Positions 7,483 to 16,767 of a stretch of 64,000 bases of DNA are shown piece after piece. Source of the DNA: Nitrospira sp. CR1.3 (GTDB taxonomy: Bacteria; Nitrospirota; Nitrospiria; Nitrospirales; Nitrospiraceae); the NCBI GenBank assembly GCA_014055525.1, contig WIAH01000001.1, positions 1 to 64,000 of the forward strand, read 5' to 3'. How positions within the stretch are numbered: position 1 is the stretch's first letter; each line of letters starts with the position of its first letter. The notes beneath the pieces were generated by a model. That model made no database searches and was not told where the DNA came from. It worked only from the letters and a program-made list of their open reading frames with translations. The translations under genes were made by a program, and so were the position numbers.

Positions 7483-8844
7483 ATGTTCGCTGTCCTCTTG
7501 TCCGTTGCGCTCTTCCTCATCGCCGATGATCCAGCCGCAGACGCCGTAACCGGAACAGCTGGGTCCACGCTTGAACGTGAAGCAGCTGAGGCCTTCCGCC
7601 GAACCGAGTACGACAAGGTGCTGAGTCTCTGGGAATCTCGGGCGCCCGATACTGCACCCTCAAGAACGCTGCTTCGTATCGTCTTCAAGAGTCAACTGAA
7701 ACTCGGGCGCACGGAAAATGCGATTGCCCTCTACGATCAGCTGGTCTCCGGTGATCAACCGGACGACCTCGCGCTATTACGTCCCCTGGCGTTGAGCATA
7801 CTCACGACCCATGTGCGGGACCCCAAGGAATATATCCGCATCGCCGCCTACACGGCATTGGCGGAACTCGGCCTTCCGGAGACACAGTCGATTCTGGAAG
7901 ACGGATTACTGGACCCCTCCCCGCTGGTGCGTGCCCGGGCCGTTGAAGGCCTTGGGCACGCCGGGTTGGCGTCCAAATCGGGGCCGTTACGACGGGCGTT
8001 GCAAGACGACATGCTGCCGGTTCGCATCGCTGCGATGAACGCGTTGAGCGAGAGTGGCGTCGCCGACATCATGCCTCGGATGATCGAAGTGGCCAGGACC
8101 GAAGATGGACCGGAAGGAGTCTTCGCCTATGCCGCGCTCTACAAGCTCGGCAGGCAGGACATGTTGAGCGACATTACCGGAGCCGCGACATTACCGGATC
8201 CGGAGACGCGTATGGCGGCGTTAGGCGTGCTGGGAAAGCTGAAGCGCCCCTCAAGTCTCGCGATCATTAGTCAGGGTGTGTACGATCCGGAAGCTTCTGT
8301 CCGCGCCTTTGCCGCAGGGGCTTTGGGAGACTTCGGCCAACCTGGGGCTGTCGCGCCGCTCACGCATGCCCTGGGAGACGAGCACGCGCGCGTCCGAGGC
8401 ATTGCCGCCGTCAGTTTGGGTCGGCTCGGGATACGAGACAATCGCCCGCTCCTGCAAGCGCTCACGCGCGATGCGTCATTGCAGGTCCGCGCCAACGCCG
8501 TCGAGGGGCTTCTACGATTGGGCGACTCCTCGGCTATGTTGGTCGCCACGGATTTGGCCCGGCATCCGGACCCGTCGATCCGGGCCGCGACAGCGCAAGC
8601 GCTCGGGGCATCAACCGACAAACAAGCCGTCACCATGTTGCAGATGCTGTTGCAGGACCAACAGCCTCAGCCGCGTCTCTTTGCCGCCAAGGCATTGGGG
8701 AAAACTCCGGCCCCTGTGTTTCCCCAGCTCAAGAAAGGTCTGCATGATTCGGACTCGGCGGTCCGTATCACCGCCGCTGGCAGCCTACTCCAACAGATCG
8801 ACCGCCAGATCAAGTCCACGACTCGTCGCGGACAGAAAGGATAG
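7483..8844 (+). CDS. Exported HEAT-repeat protein
   Basis: A protein of about 453 residues with an N-terminal hydrophobic segment, MFAVLLSVALFLIA, suggesting export or a membrane anchor. After a short helical region that looks TPR-like (about residues 20-90), it is made of tandem 30-residue HEAT repeats with the pattern VRARAVEGLGHAG, VRIAAMNALSESG, VRAFAAGALGDFG. Such solenoids are protein-binding scaffolds; the partner is unknown. The ATG at 7417 overlapping the glgP stop is an alternative start with no better binding site. The coiled-coil membrane protein follows two bases after its stop, so the two are an operon. Confidence 0.8.
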   Translation: MFAVLLSVALFLIADDPAADAVTGTAGSTLEREAAEAFRRTEYDKVLSLWESRAPDTAPSRTLLRIVFKSQLKLGRTENAIALYDQLVSGDQPDDLALLRPLALSILTTHVRDPKEYIRIAAYTALAELGLPETQSILEDGLLDPSPLVRARAVEGLGHAGLASKSGPLRRALQDDMLPVRIAAMNALSESGVADIMPRMIEVARTEDGPEGVFAYAALYKLGRQDMLSDITGAATLPDPETRMAALGVLGKLKRPSSLAIISQGVYDPEASVRAFAAGALGDFGQPGAVAPLTHALGDEHARVRGIAAVSLGRLGIRDNRPLLQALTRDASLQVRANAVEGLLRLGDSSAMLVATDLARHPDPSIRAATAQALGASTDKQAVTMLQMLLQDQQPQPRLFAAKALGKTPAPVFPQLKKGLHDSDSAVRITAAGSLLQQIDRQIKSTTRRGQKG

Positions 8845-8846
8845 GT

Positions 8847-9302
8847 ATGTGGAAATTTATCGGAATCTTTATCTTGAGTTTAGGATCCTTCGCGCTGGGC
8901 TTTTACTTCGGCCAACGGCCGGTCGGCACACTCCAGGATACGGTGGGTGACCTGCGCCAGTCGATCAAAGACATGTCGCGCAACGTGATCGATACCACGA
9001 TGGGAATTGAGCAGGATTTACGCCGACGGCAGGCCTTGCTCGAGGCGAAGTCCAAAGTCGTCCAATCACGATCCGACTTACTCGATAAGAACTTCGGCGA
9101 GGCCGCAAAGCAGCTAGCGGAGGGAGTCGCGGGCCTGGAAAACGCCATCAAGGGCGCAAAACAAGACTCCTCAACTCAGGCGGTGCGGGACGTGATCGGC
9201 ACACTCCAGGAAATGCGGCTGGAACTCACGATGGGAAAATCCGTTCCGATGAAGAAACTCAGCGAGGTTCAGCAGGAGATCGATCGGCAGTTGAACAGAT
9301 AA
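8847..9302 (+). CDS. Membrane-anchored coiled-coil protein
   Basis: A 151-residue protein with one N-terminal membrane segment (IGIFILSLGSFALGFYFG) followed by a charged helical region rich in Q, K, E and R (about residues 30-150) that should form a coiled coil. A ribosome binding site, AAAGGA, precedes the ATG. The gene is directly behind the HEAT-repeat gene. The shape suggests a tethered envelope spacer or partner of the HEAT protein; no enzymatic motif is visible and I do not know a name for it. Confidence 0.75.
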   Translation: MWKFIGIFILSLGSFALGFYFGQRPVGTLQDTVGDLRQSIKDMSRNVIDTTMGIEQDLRRRQALLEAKSKVVQSRSDLLDKNFGEAAKQLAEGVAGLENAIKGAKQDSSTQAVRDVIGTLQEMRLELTMGKSVPMKKLSEVQQEIDRQLNR

Positions 9303-9304
9303 CT

Positions 9305-10123
9305 CTAGGCGTTTGCTGGCTGCTTCTTCCACTTCGCCAAGATCCGCTCGACTCGCATCCGCACGACCATATCCGGATCCTTCGTCAGCGGCTTAATCGC
9401 GTCGCGTCCACGGTCGTCTCCGATGGCTTCCAGCGCAGCGGCGGCGGTCAATCGGGTAAACCAGTCCTTGTCGGCAAGCATTTCAACCAGCGGATTGATC
9501 GCGTCGGCGTGTTTGATTCGACCTAACGCCAGTACCGCCTGTTTTCGGACCAACTCGTCCTTGTCCTTGAGGGCGGCGACCAAGCGCGTCAAGGCAGGCT
9601 CGCCGAGTTCAACCAGTGCGTTGGTGGCGTCTTCTTTGAACTCGTCATTTCGGAGCTGCAGCATGAGCGGATCGAGCACCCGCTCGTCGCGAATCTTGCC
9701 TAGCGCACTAATCGCATACTTCCGAACGTCCCAATCACGGAGCAGTTTCAGGAGCATTTCCACCGCTGGAGAACCGATCTGGCCCAGCGCGTCGATAGCG
9801 ACTTCGCGAACCTGCCAGTCTCCGTCGCGCAAGGCATGACAGAGGGGTTCCACGCAGCGTTCGTCACCCATCTCGCCCAGCGTAATGGCTGCCTCACGCC
9901 GCACAACCCAATCAGGGTCCTTGAGCAGATCGATCTGGATATCGATCTCGTCCTTGGCCTTTTCTTCCTCCAGAACGACTTGCTCCGACTGCTCGCCGGA
10001 CAGTTCCGCCGACGAAACCTCACCCGCGAACTCCGCCGCCACCCGGTCGGTCAATTCATCGGTCGCGGTCTCCGCGCCGGCTTGAACCTGTTCGTCCTGC
10101 TCACGCTTGTCCGATTGTTCCAT
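9305..10123 (-). CDS. HEAT-repeat protein (PBS-lyase type repeats)
   Basis: A 272-residue cytoplasmic protein. Residues 1-75 are acidic and Gln/Glu-rich. From about residue 80 there are six HEAT repeats of the phycobilin-lyase type ([51 protein letters not shown]). Phycobilin lyases themselves are not expected in a non-phototroph, so this is a general protein-binding scaffold. The ATG at 10123 has AGGACAGGGAT upstream. It faces the HEAT gene at 7483-8844 across the coiled-coil gene; the two HEAT proteins differ in sequence and localisation. Confidence 0.85.
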   Translation of the reverse strand: MEQSDKREQDEQVQAGAETATDELTDRVAAEFAGEVSSAELSGEQSEQVVLEEEKAKDEIDIQIDLLKDPDWVVRREAAITLGEMGDERCVEPLCHALRDGDWQVREVAIDALGQIGSPAVEMLLKLLRDWDVRKYAISALGKIRDERVLDPLMLQLRNDEFKEDATNALVELGEPALTRLVAALKDKDELVRKQAVLALGRIKHADAINPLVEMLADKDWFTRLTAAAALEAIGDDRGRDAIKPLTKDPDMVVRMRVERILAKWKKQPANA

Positions 10124-10158
10124 ATCCCTGTCCTCTGCTGATCGCTCCTGTCGGAGTG

Positions 10159-10377
10159 CTACCCCGCGCTCGGAGTCGCCGCTTCGGCCGGCTTACTTCC
10201 CGCCGCATGCTTCTTCCGCAACGCCAACGCGCGTCGCTTCCGTTGTTCACGCTTCAATCGCTTCCGCAGCGCGCGGAGCGCCGCATCCCCTTCCGGATTG
10301 TTGTGTCCCTGCAGTTTCGCCACAACCTTCTTCTTCAGCCGCGTTTCGTCTGACTCTGCTGCCTGAATCTTTCCCAT
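10159..10377 (-). CDS. Small, strongly basic protein of unknown function
   Basis: A 72-residue protein starting [19 protein letters not shown], very rich in Lys, Arg and Ala, with a central [20 protein letters not shown] helix. The start is chosen because GGGGGAGG lies 10 bases upstream; the ATG at 10416 and the longer frame lack a binding site. The basic helix suggests nucleic-acid or ribosome binding, but no known domain is recognised. It sits 35 bases upstream of the HEAT-repeat gene on the same strand. Confidence 0.6.
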   Translation of the reverse strand: MGKIQAAESDETRLKKKVVAKLQGHNNPEGDAALRALRKRLKREQRKRRALALRKKHAAGSKPAEAATPSAG

Positions 10378-10499
10378 TGAACTTTCGCCTCCCCCTTCGA
10401 TCGACTCGTCGCTCATACCCGACCGACTACAGGTATCGGCCAAGAATGTAAGTTTAGTTGAGAGCTTCGCGCACTGTCAACCGCATGAAAGGCCGACAG

Positions 10500-11135
10500 C
10501 TAGGCCAGGAAGAGGGTCACCAACTCCGTGTGAGCGTCATGATCCGCTGCCAGCGTCGACGGGACACGCAAATTTCGGCGTTGAACCCAGAGATCGCTGG
10601 GGCGAAGTCTGAAGGGAGACCCGAGGACGGGATCGACCGGTTCCGGAACCACCCCTGAACAAAGAATGCGGACGACCGGGAGCGCCTCTAGCGCGTCGGA
10701 AGAGAGCAGGGCTTCCGGACGGCGTTCGCCGACAATTTCTACCTGAACCAACGAGAGCCCTCCGCGTTCCATTCCAAGACGCACCGCCGCGGCATGGGAC
10801 AGATCGAGAATTCGGCCGTTCACGTATGGTCCGCGATCCGTGATGCGGACAAAGAGAAACTTTCCGTTGGTCAGATTGACAACACGTACCACACTCCCGA
10901 GCGGGATTGTCCGGTGGGCGGCAGTCAATCCCTCCATGTCATAGAGCATCCCATTGGCTGCCTGTTTGCCATGAAACTGCTCTCCATACCAGGAGGCCAT
11001 ACCACGGTCTTTAATGCCCGCGTCGAATTGCGCATCCCCCTTGGGAATCCAGGAGCAAGCGCTCAGGATGAGTCCTGTGCCAAGCAACAGAGATAGAGCC
11101 AGAGGGCATTTCGACTGCATTGTATCGTAAGTCAT
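10500..11135 (-). CDS. RlpA-like septal/peptidoglycan lipoprotein
   Basis: A 211-residue lipoprotein. A signal peptide ends in lipobox LSAC (Cys about 26), followed by the double-psi beta-barrel of the RlpA family with GMASWYGEQFHGKQAANG, the conserved LTAAHRTIPLGS and the catalytic-type DRGPYVNGRILDLSHAAA. RlpA proteins cleave naked glycan strands at the septum or bind them. A SPOR domain is not visible, and the last 70 residues are unlike it. AGGTG precedes the ATG at 11135. An inverted repeat lies just upstream (11153-11190). Confidence 0.88.
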   Translation of the reverse strand: MTYDTMQSKCPLALSLLLGTGLILSACSWIPKGDAQFDAGIKDRGMASWYGEQFHGKQAANGMLYDMEGLTAAHRTIPLGSVVRVVNLTNGKFLFVRITDRGPYVNGRILDLSHAAAVRLGMERGGLSLVQVEIVGERRPEALLSSDALEALPVVRILCSGVVPEPVDPVLGSPFRLRPSDLWVQRRNLRVPSTLAADHDAHTELVTLFLA

Positions 11136-11152
11136 TTCAACACCTATGCATC

Positions 11153-11190
11153 AGGTTGAACTGACAGCCTTGCGCTCACAGGTTCAACCT
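11153..11190. repeat. Inverted repeat upstream of the RlpA-like gene
   Basis: AGGTTGAAC (11153-11161) and GTTCAACCT (11182-11190) form a perfect 9-base inverted repeat 20 bases apart, and a third half-site, GTTCAAC, is at 11206-11212. It starts 18 bases ahead of the RlpA start codon and could be an operator or a leader hairpin. No regulator is identified. Confidence 0.5.
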
Positions 11191-11364
11191 AAGGCCGCAG
11201 CATGGGTTCAACAATACCGAAAGTGTAGCCCCCGTCCCCCTACCTTCGGATGGAGGGCGAAAAGATTCCATGAACGGACATGAACAGTAACAGCCCAGCG
11301 ACTCCGTTGCCGCCATATGAATGAGATGAAGAGTGGGCCCGGTTGGCCGGTCTAGATCAGAACA

Positions 11365-11727
11365 TCAGGCTTTCGCCTGAATCGCCCGCGCGAACAAGCC
11401 CTCTGAGGTCTTCACATATGTCAACCAGACGATCTCTCCTACCTTTATCGTATGGAGCGCCACACGTTTCTGTCCGCGCAGAATCTTGGTTTGCGGTGTG
11501 ACCGTTGCTCCCACCGTCATATGGTTCTTGGGCGTGAGCGGCGTATTGACCACGATCAACTGCGGGGACTGGTTCAATGTTACGGCAATCACAGTCCCTT
11601 GTACCTTGTATGAACGGCTCTGTCCCGCCTCGCTCGAACGCGAGGGCAACAGGAACACCCCCACTGCGATCGCCACCACCGCTACTGAAAACCAGCGCCG
11701 AACCGGCGTGACGATTCCTTCTTTCAT
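11365..11727 (-). CDS. Small exported protein of unknown function
   Basis: A protein of about 120 residues starting MKEGIVTPVRRWFSVAVVA, with a clear signal peptide ending near SEAG. The mature part is a small beta-rich domain (YKVQGTVIAVTLN, LIVVNTPLTP, VGEIVWLTYVKT). This pattern resembles small OB-like or DUF5666-type exported domains, but I cannot assign a family. The start is uncertain: a GTG at 11751 is in frame, and neither start has an ideal binding site. Confidence 0.6.
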   Translation of the reverse strand: MKEGIVTPVRRWFSVAVVAIAVGVFLLPSRSSEAGQSRSYKVQGTVIAVTLNQSPQLIVVNTPLTPKNHMTVGATVTPQTKILRGQKRVALHTIKVGEIVWLTYVKTSEGLFARAIQAKA

Positions 11728-11960
11728 GTCCTGAGACCGTTCGGATTGCACGGGACTCTAACAGGATGCCCGTCGCCTGTAAAGTTGTCGGACCATGACG
11801 TGAAAATCTGAAACATGGGCCTGCGACGCTCTTGTGATATTGACTGCCTCCCGCCGGCTGAGTAAGATGCATCGGTGTCGTGGATCGAATGTCGATGACC
11901 AGCCCACCCGTGTAATCCTCGACGATATCCATTCAACAGCAGGTACGCCCGCGACGACGT

Positions 11961-12959
11961 ATGATTGACGTTCAGCAAGTCACGAAACGATACGGACAAC
12001 ACACCGCCATTGATCGCGTGACCTTTACTGTCGCGAAGGGTGAAGTGCTCGCCTTTCTTGGCCCGAACGGGGCCGGCAAGACCACGACCATGCGCATCTT
12101 GACCTGCTTCTTACCGGCGACCGAGGGAACGGCTCAAGTGGCGGGGTTCGACTGCATCGATCAGCCATTGGAAGTGAAACAACGGATCGGCTATCTCCCG
12201 GAAACCCCGCCGGTCTATCAGGAGTTGACCGTTTTCGAATACCTTCAGTTCGTCGGGCGGCTTCGCGGGCTCAAGTCTCAGGCGCTTCGGGGAGCGATCG
12301 TCCGGGAGGTAGAACGGCTTGGATTGGGGTCCGTGCAACACCGGTTGATCGGGAATCTCTCAAGAGGTTATCGGCAAAGGGTCGGACTGGCGCAGGCCAT
12401 GCTTCACGATCCTCCTGTCTTGATTCTGGACGAGCCGACCGTGGGGCTGGACCCTAAACAGATCATCGAAATTCGGGAACTGATCAAGAGTCTGGCCGGA
12501 TCGCATTCGGTGATCTTGAGCACGCACATTCTTCCCGAAGCCACAGCCGTCTGCCAACGCGTGGTCATCATCAGCGGCGGCCGCATCGTGGCCGAAGACA
12601 CGCCCGATCAATTATCCGCACGGCTTCGTCATTCGGAGAAAATTGCGATCGTCTTAAAACGACCACCGGCCGATGCGGAAGCCCGCCTGGCCCAGATCTC
12701 CGGAGTGCACCAGGTATTCGCCCAGGGCCCGGCCGGCGGTTTCATGCTTGAATGCGCGCTGGGCCAAGACGTTCGCGAAGAGGTCGGACGATTGGCCGTC
12801 ACCAGTGGATGGGGGCTCGTCGAGTTAAAGTCGATCTCCATGACTCTGGAGGACGTCTTTCTCCAGCTTACCCGGCATGAAGAAGGAGTTTCGCCAGCGG
12901 AGAACGCGCTCGAACCGACAGTCACGGCGCCGGCCGAAATCTCGGAGTCGTCGTCATGA
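11961..12959 (+). CDS. ABC transporter ATP-binding protein (GldA/NatA type)
   Basis: A 332-residue ATPase with Walker A GPNGAGKT (residues 34-41), signature LSRGYRQRVGLAQ, Walker B VLILDEPTVGLD and a switch His in LSTHILPEA. It energises the permease encoded next. The last about 100 residues are a C-terminal extension seen in ATPases of ABC-2 exporters. The stop overlaps the start of the permease gene by four bases (ATGA), so expression is coupled. It is the first gene of a four-gene module resembling GldA-GldF-GldG plus a DUF4340 protein. Confidence 0.93.
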   Translation: MIDVQQVTKRYGQHTAIDRVTFTVAKGEVLAFLGPNGAGKTTTMRILTCFLPATEGTAQVAGFDCIDQPLEVKQRIGYLPETPPVYQELTVFEYLQFVGRLRGLKSQALRGAIVREVERLGLGSVQHRLIGNLSRGYRQRVGLAQAMLHDPPVLILDEPTVGLDPKQIIEIRELIKSLAGSHSVILSTHILPEATAVCQRVVIISGGRIVAEDTPDQLSARLRHSEKIAIVLKRPPADAEARLAQISGVHQVFAQGPAGGFMLECALGQDVREEVGRLAVTSGWGLVELKSISMTLEDVFLQLTRHEEGVSPAENALEPTVTAPAEISESSS

Positions 12960-13726
12960 CACCGGTTTCGGCCATCATGGCGAAGGAACTCCGCTCCTAC
13001 TTCGTCTCACCGGTTGTTTACGTCGTGAGCGCGGTATTCCTGCTCATCGTCGGACTCCTGGCTTATCTCTATATTGTGTTTGCGGGAGCGCAGGCGATTC
13101 AGCTGATGCAGTTACAAGGCGGGCAGGCGCAGATTAATCTGAACGATCTGGTCTTCCGTAACCTTTTCGCGAGCGTTCGGTTCGTCCTGCTCATCGTACT
13201 GCCCATCCTTACCATGCGCCTCTTCGCGGAAGAACGAAAACTCCGCACCTTCGAATTTCTCATGACTTCACCGATCGGCTTGAACGAGATCGTCGCCGGC
13301 AAATTCATGAGCGTCCTGCTGGTGTTCCTTGGCCTGCTCGGCTTGACCGGATTGATCCCACTGACCCTTTCTTTGTTCAGCGACTTCGACTGGTATCCAA
13401 TATTGACCGGCTACCTTGGGCTGGCATTGCTGGGCGCGTTTTTCCTCAGTGTCGGACTCCTGGCTTCAGCCTTGACCGAAAATCAGATCGTCGCCGCCTT
13501 CGTGAGCTTCGGTTTTCTCCTGTTTATGTGGCTCCTCGCCGGTCTCGGCTCGCTTCTCGGCGACACGACGGCCGGACAGGTCCTCTCATACATTTCCTTC
13601 ATGGAACACTATGACCACCTGGTCCGTGGCTTGGTGGATACCAAGGACCTTGTCTACTTTGTGAGCGCGCTCATTTTATTGTTGTTTCTGGCCCACCGGG
13701 TGGTGGATTCGACCAGATGGAAATGA
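12956..13726 (+). CDS. ABC-2 type permease (GldF-like)
   Basis: A 256-residue integral membrane protein with about six hydrophobic segments, starting MTPVSAIMAKELRSYFVSPV, the usual opening of this permease family with the KELRSYF motif. RLFAEERKLRTFEFLMTSPI lies in the first cytoplasmic loop, as in GldF and NosY-like permeases. It overlaps the ATPase gene by four bases and the GldG-like gene by ten, so the three are one transcription and translation unit. The substrate is unknown. Confidence 0.9.
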   Translation: MTPVSAIMAKELRSYFVSPVVYVVSAVFLLIVGLLAYLYIVFAGAQAIQLMQLQGGQAQINLNDLVFRNLFASVRFVLLIVLPILTMRLFAEERKLRTFEFLMTSPIGLNEIVAGKFMSVLLVFLGLLGLTGLIPLTLSLFSDFDWYPILTGYLGLALLGAFFLSVGLLASALTENQIVAAFVSFGFLLFMWLLAGLGSLLGDTTAGQVLSYISFMEHYDHLVRGLVDTKDLVYFVSALILLLFLAHRVVDSTRWK

Positions 13727-15246
13727 AACTCAAGACCCTTCCGCTCGGCGTCGTCGGCGCCGCGCTGGCTGCCGCCGGCATGATTGGCTACAGTCTCGCG
13801 CCGGAGAAGCTCTGGCTCGTCACGATGGTCGAAGGATTGGCGCTGCTCTGTCTGATCCTGTTTTTCATCGCCCATTTTCAATCGCTCAAGACCTTTTCAT
13901 CCCGTCGCTCCACCCGCATGGGAGCGAACAGTCTCATCATGGTCGCCTTGATGATCGGAATCTTGACGATCGCCAACTTCCTCGCCGCCCGCCATTCCCT
14001 ACGCTGGGATTTTTCAGAGAACCAGAATTTTTCGCTTGCGCCCCAAACTCACCGCGTCTTACGCAGCCTGCCTCGCGACGTGAAGATCACGGTCTTCACG
14101 AGAGAGAAAGACCCTGGTTATCAATCTTATAAAGAACGCCTTGACAGCTATCGGCAAGCCAGCTCGAAAATCGCCGTCGAGTTCATCGATCCTGAACGGC
14201 AACCGAAATCGGCACAATCCTACGGCATTACCAGGACCGACACGGCCATTTTCGAAAGCGGCGCCCAGACAATCCGCGTGACCAACCCATCCGAAGCCGA
14301 ACTGACCGGCGCGTTGATGCGCGTTTCAAAGGACGAAAAGAAACGTATCCTCTTTCTTGAAGGCCATGGCGAGCATAGCCTCGACGATCGTGAGCGCTCG
14401 GGATTCTCCTCAGCCAGAGACCTGCTGACCCGGCAGGGTTATGAGGTCAATACGATCAGCCTGCTCACGAAGACCGGCGTCCCGGATCGCACGGCGATCT
14501 TGGCGCTCGCCGGTCCGCGCAAGCCGATCACGACCGAGGAATTGGATCGGATTCGGGTGTACATAGAGAGGGGCGGGCGTCTCTTGCTTATGGTCGACCC
14601 CGACTCGCAGGCCGATCTTACCCCCCTGCTCTCACGCTGGGGGCTCGGACTCGGTCCCGGCGTGCTCGTCGATTTGCAGGATCGGTTGGCGCAAGGCGAT
14701 CTGACGGCACTGCTTGTCCGCACCTTCACCGAACACGAAATCACGCAGGACCTCAACGCCGCAGTGTTGTTTCCCCTCGCCCGCCATATCACCTTTGATG
14801 AGCAAGCCGGCAAGGATTGGGACTATGTGCCGCTCGCGCGAACGTCGCCGAACAGCTGGGCTGAAACGGATCTCAAAGGCCGCGTCGTGAGCCTCAACGA
14901 AAAAGAGGATGTGAAGGGGCCGCTGCCGATGGCGGCCGCGCTGGCTCCCAAAACACCGCCGGCCGAAGGCAAACCCAGACCGGCCATGGTGGTCATCGGC
15001 AACAGCGCCTTTGCGACGAACGGTTTTGTGAACTTTCCCGGGAACAGCGATTTCCTGCTCCACGCCACAGGATGGCTGGGGGAAGACCGGGAGTTACTTG
15101 CCATCGGTCCCAGAGATCAAGCGCTCAGGCCTTTCGTTCCCAATCCGATTCAGGAACGGACGTTGCTATATGTTCAGGTGATCTTTCTCCCGACCCTGCT
15201 GTTCATCGCCGGCATCACGGTGTGGCGGAAGCGCCGACGACTGTAA
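13717..15246 (+). CDS. GldG-like ABC-transport auxiliary protein
   Basis: A 509-residue membrane protein with three N-terminal hydrophobic segments (residues about 8-25, 30-52, 72-90), then a large periplasmic region beginning WDFSENQNFSLAPQTHRVLR, as in the GldG/ABC_transp_aux family. The periplasmic part has a GIFT-like fold region (KRILFLEGHGEHSLDD) and a C-terminal membrane segment, LLYVQVIFLPTLLFIAGI. The gene overlaps the permease gene. In gliding Bacteroidetes the homologues act in motility; outside that group the module's role is not settled. Confidence 0.88.
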   Translation: MEMKLKTLPLGVVGAALAAAGMIGYSLAPEKLWLVTMVEGLALLCLILFFIAHFQSLKTFSSRRSTRMGANSLIMVALMIGILTIANFLAARHSLRWDFSENQNFSLAPQTHRVLRSLPRDVKITVFTREKDPGYQSYKERLDSYRQASSKIAVEFIDPERQPKSAQSYGITRTDTAIFESGAQTIRVTNPSEAELTGALMRVSKDEKKRILFLEGHGEHSLDDRERSGFSSARDLLTRQGYEVNTISLLTKTGVPDRTAILALAGPRKPITTEELDRIRVYIERGGRLLLMVDPDSQADLTPLLSRWGLGLGPGVLVDLQDRLAQGDLTALLVRTFTEHEITQDLNAAVLFPLARHITFDEQAGKDWDYVPLARTSPNSWAETDLKGRVVSLNEKEDVKGPLPMAAALAPKTPPAEGKPRPAMVVIGNSAFATNGFVNFPGNSDFLLHATGWLGEDRELLAIGPRDQALRPFVPNPIQERTLLYVQVIFLPTLLFIAGITVWRKRRRL

Positions 15247-15251
15247 CCTGC

Positions 15252-16628
15252 ATGCGATACTGGCCTACCCTGCTCATGGCCCTCGTGCTTGGAGGACTCG
15301 GCCTCTACCTCTATCTCGTCGAGTTTCCGGCCAAAGAGTCCCAAGACCGTCAGGAATCCGCAAGAAAGAAAGTGCTGTCGCTGGATCAACAAGCGATAAC
15401 GGGCTTGACCTTCAAGACCGACCGAACCGAGTTGCACTTCGAACGGAACCCCGACAAGGGCTGGATGTTGACAGCGCCCCTGCAGACCGAAGCGGATCAG
15501 CGCGAGATTCAAAATCTGATCCGAGCGCTCGTGACCGGATCGATCCATCGCGTGGTTGACGAAAATCCGGCCTCGCTTGCGCCGTTCGGACTCGAGACGC
15601 CCGTAACCACGATCACGATCACAACCGCCGGTGCGCGGGAGACCCTTTCGGTCGGCGACAGCGGGCCGCTTTCTTCCACGCTTTACGTGCTGCGGGAATC
15701 GGATCATGCCTTGCTCCTCACCGATATGGCGCCCAAAGACTTCGTGAACAAGAGCTTGATGACCTTCAGGCGAAAAGACATTCTGCATATGGCCAGAAGC
15801 GAGGTGGACCGCATTCGCCTGACCTACCCCACGACCGAAATCGTGCTCTACAACGTCAACGAGAAACCCAAGCCCAAATGGAAAATCCGCTACCCGGTCG
15901 AGGCGGAAGCGGACGTGAATGAGGTGCGCATGCTGTTGTTCCGCCTGGAAGACCTGAAGGCGTTGGGGATCGTCGATCCGGGACCGGAACGGGATAAGCT
16001 CGCGAAAACCCTCACTGCGCCGAAAGTGAAGATCACCCTGCATGCCGCAGACGGCGATCAAACGGTCAAACTCTACCAACCGAATCCCTCCAGCGGAGAA
16101 GCCATCGCGGAAACGGCTCCCGACGCACCGCTCTATCGCATCACTCCGACGGCCATCAAAGATCTCACCAAAGAGCTCTTCAATCTGCAGGACAAACGAT
16201 TGCTGGGAGCGGACGCCACCGACATCGCCATGCTCTCCGTCACCACACCAACCGGACAGTATGTGTTGATCAACCAGAGCGGAGAATGGGTGCTGGAAGC
16301 TCACCCGGCTGATAAGGTGAATCAGCAAACGGCTGATCTTTTCGTAAGTCGAGTCGCGAATGTGCCGGCCGAGGAGCGGGTTATGAAACAGTCCGGCCCG
16401 CTGGCGCCATACGGACTGGTGACCCCCGCAGCGGAATTCGTCGCGACTGGGCGAGACGGTAAACTCGTGGGCAAACTCTCGCTCGGGAGCCAATCAAACG
16501 GCCTTGTCTATGCGATGGGCCAGCGGCTGCAGGGCATCTACCAAATCCGAGCCGATCTGTTGAAGCAGATCCCGAGCAAACAAGACCTGCTCGCCGCGGC
16601 AGGCGATACGGTCAAGACGTCGAACTAA
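15252..16628 (+). CDS. DUF4340-domain protein, membrane anchored
   Basis: A 458-residue protein with one N-terminal membrane anchor, MRYWPTLLMALVLGGLGLYL, and a periplasmic region with repeated beta-rich DUF4340 units, each carrying a motif like LHFERNPDKGWMLTAPL followed by a loss-of-helix segment such as LAPFGLETP and LAPYGLVTP. The ATG at 15252 lies five bases after the GldG-like stop; a longer in-frame start at 15072 would sit inside that gene and is not credible. It is the last gene of the ABC module, where DUF4340 proteins are usually found. Confidence 0.88.
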   Translation: MRYWPTLLMALVLGGLGLYLYLVEFPAKESQDRQESARKKVLSLDQQAITGLTFKTDRTELHFERNPDKGWMLTAPLQTEADQREIQNLIRALVTGSIHRVVDENPASLAPFGLETPVTTITITTAGARETLSVGDSGPLSSTLYVLRESDHALLLTDMAPKDFVNKSLMTFRRKDILHMARSEVDRIRLTYPTTEIVLYNVNEKPKPKWKIRYPVEAEADVNEVRMLLFRLEDLKALGIVDPGPERDKLAKTLTAPKVKITLHAADGDQTVKLYQPNPSSGEAIAETAPDAPLYRITPTAIKDLTKELFNLQDKRLLGADATDIAMLSVTTPTGQYVLINQSGEWVLEAHPADKVNQQTADLFVSRVANVPAEERVMKQSGPLAPYGLVTPAAEFVATGRDGKLVGKLSLGSQSNGLVYAMGQRLQGIYQIRADLLKQIPSKQDLLAAAGDTVKTSN

Positions 16629-16690
16629 CACCCGTCTTGCCCTATCCCTTACCTGGACTTTTTGGACCCTCTTCAGTATCGTAGCCGCAT

Positions 16691-16767
16691 GCCCCCGTAG
16701 CTCAGGTGGATAGAGCAGCGGTTTCCTAAACCGCGGGTCGCACGTTCAATTCGTGTCGGGGGCACCA
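16691..16767 (+). tRNA. tRNA-Arg (anticodon CCT)
   Basis: The acceptor GCCCCCG pairs with CGGGGGC, the D arm contains AGCTCAGGTGGATAGAGC, the anticodon stem GCGGT/ACCGC encloses TTCCTAA (anticodon CCT), and CCA is encoded. It stands alone between the ABC module and the zinc-ribbon gene. Confidence 0.96.

Noticed and set aside
15174-16493. A 439-codon open frame on the minus strand.
   Set aside because: It is antisense to the DUF4340 gene; it has no binding site and no domain.
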